A DNA stretch of 64,000 nucleotides, taken from assembly GCF_001613245.1 (NCBI RefSeq), contig NZ_BDBZ01000002.1, forward strand, positions 496,001 through 560,000. Direction: 5' to 3'. Under the pieces are notes generated by a model. It was not told the DNA's origin and did no database searches. It was given only the letters and a program-made list of their open reading frames with translations. Shown piece by piece: positions 62,281-64,000 of the stretch; position 1 is the first letter of the stretch; each line of letters opens with the position of its first letter. Source of the stretch: Nocardia speluncae NBRC 108251 (GTDB lineage Bacteria > Actinomycetota > Actinomycetes > Mycobacteriales > Mycobacteriaceae). The translations under genes and the position numbers were made by a program.

Positions 62281-62900
62281 CGACGAGACTCCAATCGATG
62301 GAACAGATATTCGACGAGCGTGATCAGCCCCTGCAGGCAGGTACGCCGATCCCGGGCGTCGAGCGCGACGAGCGGAGTGTCTTCGGTCAGGTCCAGCGCT
62401 TCACGAATCTCCGACAGCGGAAAGCGACTCGATCCCTCGAACTCGTTCACGCCGACGGCGTAGGGCACACCACGCTCCTCCAACGTAGCGAGCACCTCAT
62501 CGGCCTTCTCGATCCGCCGGGTGTCGACCAGCACCAGGGCACCCAGGGCGCCCTTGGCCAGTTCCTCCCACAGCGGGATGAACCGCTGCTGCCCCGGTGT
62601 GCCGAAGAGGTACAGCGCCAACTCGGGATTGAGTGTGATGCGGCCGAAATCCATCGCGACCGTCGTCGTTGTTTTCGACCCCAGTCCGCCCAGATCGTCG
62701 ATCCCGACGCTGGCCTCGGTGATGGTCTCTTCGGTACGCAGCGGTTTGATTTCCGAAACACTGCTCACGAAGGTGGTTTTGCCGACGCCGAAATTTCCGG
62801 CGACCAGCAATTTCACCGACCGGGTCACCGTCTCCGCAACATAGTCGACCGCGCGGCCGTAATCCGCGGACCGATCAGGCCGGGAGAGCACGGAGCCCAT
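62277..62900 (-). CDS. Conservon small GTPase-like protein CvnD
   Basis: A 207-residue P-loop protein: VAGNFGVGKTTFVSSV (G1), MDFGRITLNPELALYLFGTPGQQRF (the G3 region, quoted in part) and GVNEFEG (G4). It belongs to the MglA/CvnD group, which with CvnA-C forms a membrane-associated G-protein-like switch in actinobacteria. It overlaps the DUF742 gene by 26 bases and leads into the P450s. Confidence 0.95.
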   Translation of the reverse strand: MGSVLSRPDRSADYGRAVDYVAETVTRSVKLLVAGNFGVGKTTFVSSVSEIKPLRTEETITEASVGIDDLGGLGSKTTTTVAMDFGRITLNPELALYLFGTPGQQRFIPLWEELAKGALGALVLVDTRRIEKADEVLATLEERGVPYAVGVNEFEGSSRFPLSEIREALDLTEDTPLVALDARDRRTCLQGLITLVEYLFHRLESRR

Positions 62901-63222
62901 TGAGTACCTCCTCGAGCAGGGCGATCTCCGGCATGATCTCCGCCGGGGTCGGGATATTCAGGTGTCCGCTGTCCAGCAGATCGGAGACGACGATCGTCAC
63001 CACCGACGGCGGCAGGTCGAGATACGCGGCGACCTCCGCGATCGACAGGGCACCGCGAGCGCATACATCGACCACCCGGCGCGCGTCCGGAGTGGCGCCC
63101 GGCGCCGGGTCCGATACGGCGACGACAAGCGTCACCAGGCCCAGCTCGCGGGTCGGACGCGAGCGCCCGCCGGTCCGCACGTAGGCACGGACCAGGTCTG
63201 GGTCACGCCGCGACCGGCTCAT
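62875..63222 (-). CDS. DUF742 protein CvnC
   Basis: A 115-residue DUF742 protein: LVRAYVRTGGRSRPTRELGL and RRVVDVCARGALSIAEVAAY, then LDLPPSVVTIVVSDLLDSG, a winged-helix-like fold. CvnC proteins bridge the kinase-like CvnA and roadblock CvnB to the GTPase. ATG 63222 overlaps the CvnB stop (ATGA). Confidence 0.95.
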   Translation of the reverse strand: MSRSRRDPDLVRAYVRTGGRSRPTRELGLVTLVVAVSDPAPGATPDARRVVDVCARGALSIAEVAAYLDLPPSVVTIVVSDLLDSGHLNIPTPAEIMPEIALLEEVLNGLRALPA

Positions 63223-63653
63223 TGCAGATCGCCGCCGTGTGCGCCTCTGCGGGGCTCACTACCGAGCTCGTGGCCCACCCGGCCGGCGAGCTCATTCATG
63301 CGATGCGCGATGAGACCCACATCGATATCGGTCATGGTCGCCACGCCGAGTAGTGCGCCCTCGCCGGCGGCGGTGATCATGATCATGCCCTGGTCGTATT
63401 CGGTCATGTTCTGCCGTACATCGTTTCCGGTGCTGCCGCAGAATTCCCCGAGCGCTTTGCCCAGCGAACGCAAGCCCGAGGCTGCGGCCGCGAACCGTTC
63501 GGCATCGTCTTTGGCGATGCCGGCAGAATGCGCGATACGGAGCCCGTCCTCGGAGAGCAGAACGGCGAATCGGACGCCGGGAACCTCGAGATCGTCCAGT
63601 AACCAGCCCAGTTTATTGGTGCTGTCTGATACCACTGTCCTCGGTGAACCCAT
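63219..63653 (-). CDS. Roadblock/LC7-domain protein CvnB
   Basis: A 144-residue roadblock/LC7 protein: LGWLLDDLEVPGVRFAVLLS, DGLRIAHSAGIAKDDAERFA and GALLGVATMTDIDVGLIAHRM. MglB-like proteins act as GTPase-activating partners; in conservons CvnB is thought to regulate CvnD. The ATG overlaps the CvnA stop (TGATG). Confidence 0.95.
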   Translation of the reverse strand: MGSPRTVVSDSTNKLGWLLDDLEVPGVRFAVLLSEDGLRIAHSAGIAKDDAERFAAAASGLRSLGKALGEFCGSTGNDVRQNMTEYDQGMIMITAAGEGALLGVATMTDIDVGLIAHRMNELAGRVGHELGSEPRRGAHGGDLQ

Positions 63654-64000
63654 CAGGATGTCATCCCTTCGGTGTTTTCGGATGCGGCGGCTCGGCCGCT
63701 CTTGGAGCCGCTCTGCCAGGCGGCGGCGATGTCGGGGCGAGCCTGCCCCTGTTCGGTCCTGGACTGCCCGGACAGACGATCGTTGATATCCGCAGGCACG
63801 GACGCCGCACGGCGCCGCCGCCTGGGCAGGCCACCGCTGGTGATGTCGTGCACGGTTGTCCGCTGTTCGGTGCCGGTGTCCTCGGCGGATTCGGCCGCCG
63901 AGGCCCACCCGCCGGGCACCGGCGCCTCGGCAGCCGCGGGTACCGCGGCGTGGGCGCCGGTCTCGGTGGCGGCATGCGCACCACCCCGAGCCGACATCGT
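63653..64000 (-). CDS. C-terminal tail of conservon sensor kinase-like protein CvnA (partial)
   Basis: The frame runs in from the right edge. The visible ~115 residues are an Ala/Gly/Pro-rich tail with a basic patch (SGGLPRRRRRAASVPADIND) typical of the disordered C-terminus of CvnA histidine-kinase-like proteins. The sensor, HAMP and ATPase domains lie outside. Assigned by position directly upstream of CvnB and by composition. Confidence 0.75.
   Translation of the reverse strand, partial: TMSARGGAHAATETGAHAAVPAAAEAPVPGGWASAAESAEDTGTEQRTTVHDITSGGLPRRRRRAASVPADINDRLSGQSRTEQGQARPDIAAAWQSGSKSGRAAASENTEGMTS

Noticed and set aside
1..64000. Very frequent GATATC / CGATATCG words
   Set aside because: They mostly encode Asp-Ile or Arg-Tyr-Arg codon pairs in genes and look like codon preference, not a dedicated repeat or uptake signal.

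Overview
The window reads as a chromosomal segment of a high-GC mycolic-acid actinobacterium. Nocardia is the best guess, from the KasA-like condensing enzyme, a KstD-type steroid dehydrogenase, F420/deazaflavin-type oxidoreductases, a DUF742/roadblock conservon with P450s, mycofactocin-type genes and frequent GTG/TTG starts. I see no rRNA, tRNA, CRISPR, IS element or phage gene. Coding density is high, with many ATGA/GTGA/TGATG stop-start overlaps.

Positions 1-10.6 kb: a partial protein with an EGR repeat, a VOC protein, a ComB-like phosphatase, an EEP hydrolase, an ECF41 sigma factor (sigJ) with its SDR partner, a beta-ketoacyl-ACP synthase, and a redox island. The island is a BlaI repressor, an M56 (BlaR-like) protease and a CPVC membrane protein, divergent from DsbA- and CcdA-like genes. 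An array of TAGTC/GACTA dyads lies between the two arms, and the DsbA gene lacks a normal start codon.

10.7-26.8 kb: a catabolic and regulatory region. It holds TetR-kstD, two SDRs, an MBL-fold hydrolase, an HSL-type esterase, an ArsR/imine-reductase-like pair, a Ddn-like protein, a MerR/HEAT pair, alpha/beta hydrolases (one with an in-frame stop near its start), a DUF1028 protein and a membrane protein. Several divergent intergenic regions carry clear dyads. One TetR gene appears to have the same operator in front of both of its neighbours.

26.9-37 kb: a complete peptide/nickel-type ABC importer (fused double ATPase, two permeases, binding lipoprotein), class I fumarase with a strong terminator and an iron-box-like site upstream, a NUDIX hydrolase, and mftD-mftE-like genes divergent from an mftR-like TetR, with no mftABC nearby.

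37-42.3 kb: a stressosome operon (rsbR, rsbS, rsbT, rsbX), a five-region PP2C phosphatase/ATPase and a STAS protein. It is preceded by a sigma-B/F-type promoter (GGTTT-N17-GGGTAT) and followed by a hairpin.

42.5-58 kb: an LLM oxidoreductase, a cyclodeaminase-like protein, a glycosyltransferase plus glycogen-debranching-type enzyme, an L,D-transpeptidase, a Pro-rich membrane protein, an Acg-like nitroreductase, a TetR, an SMP-30 lipoprotein, a Baeyer-Villiger monooxygenase behind a perfect palindrome, and an ABC-2 exporter.

58-64 kb: a conservon read leftwards: CvnA (partial), CvnB, CvnC, CvnD, then three P450s. Two lack the ExxR motif (CYP157-like) and flank a canonical CYP154-like enzyme. 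A decayed fourth P450 C-terminus lies between two of them.
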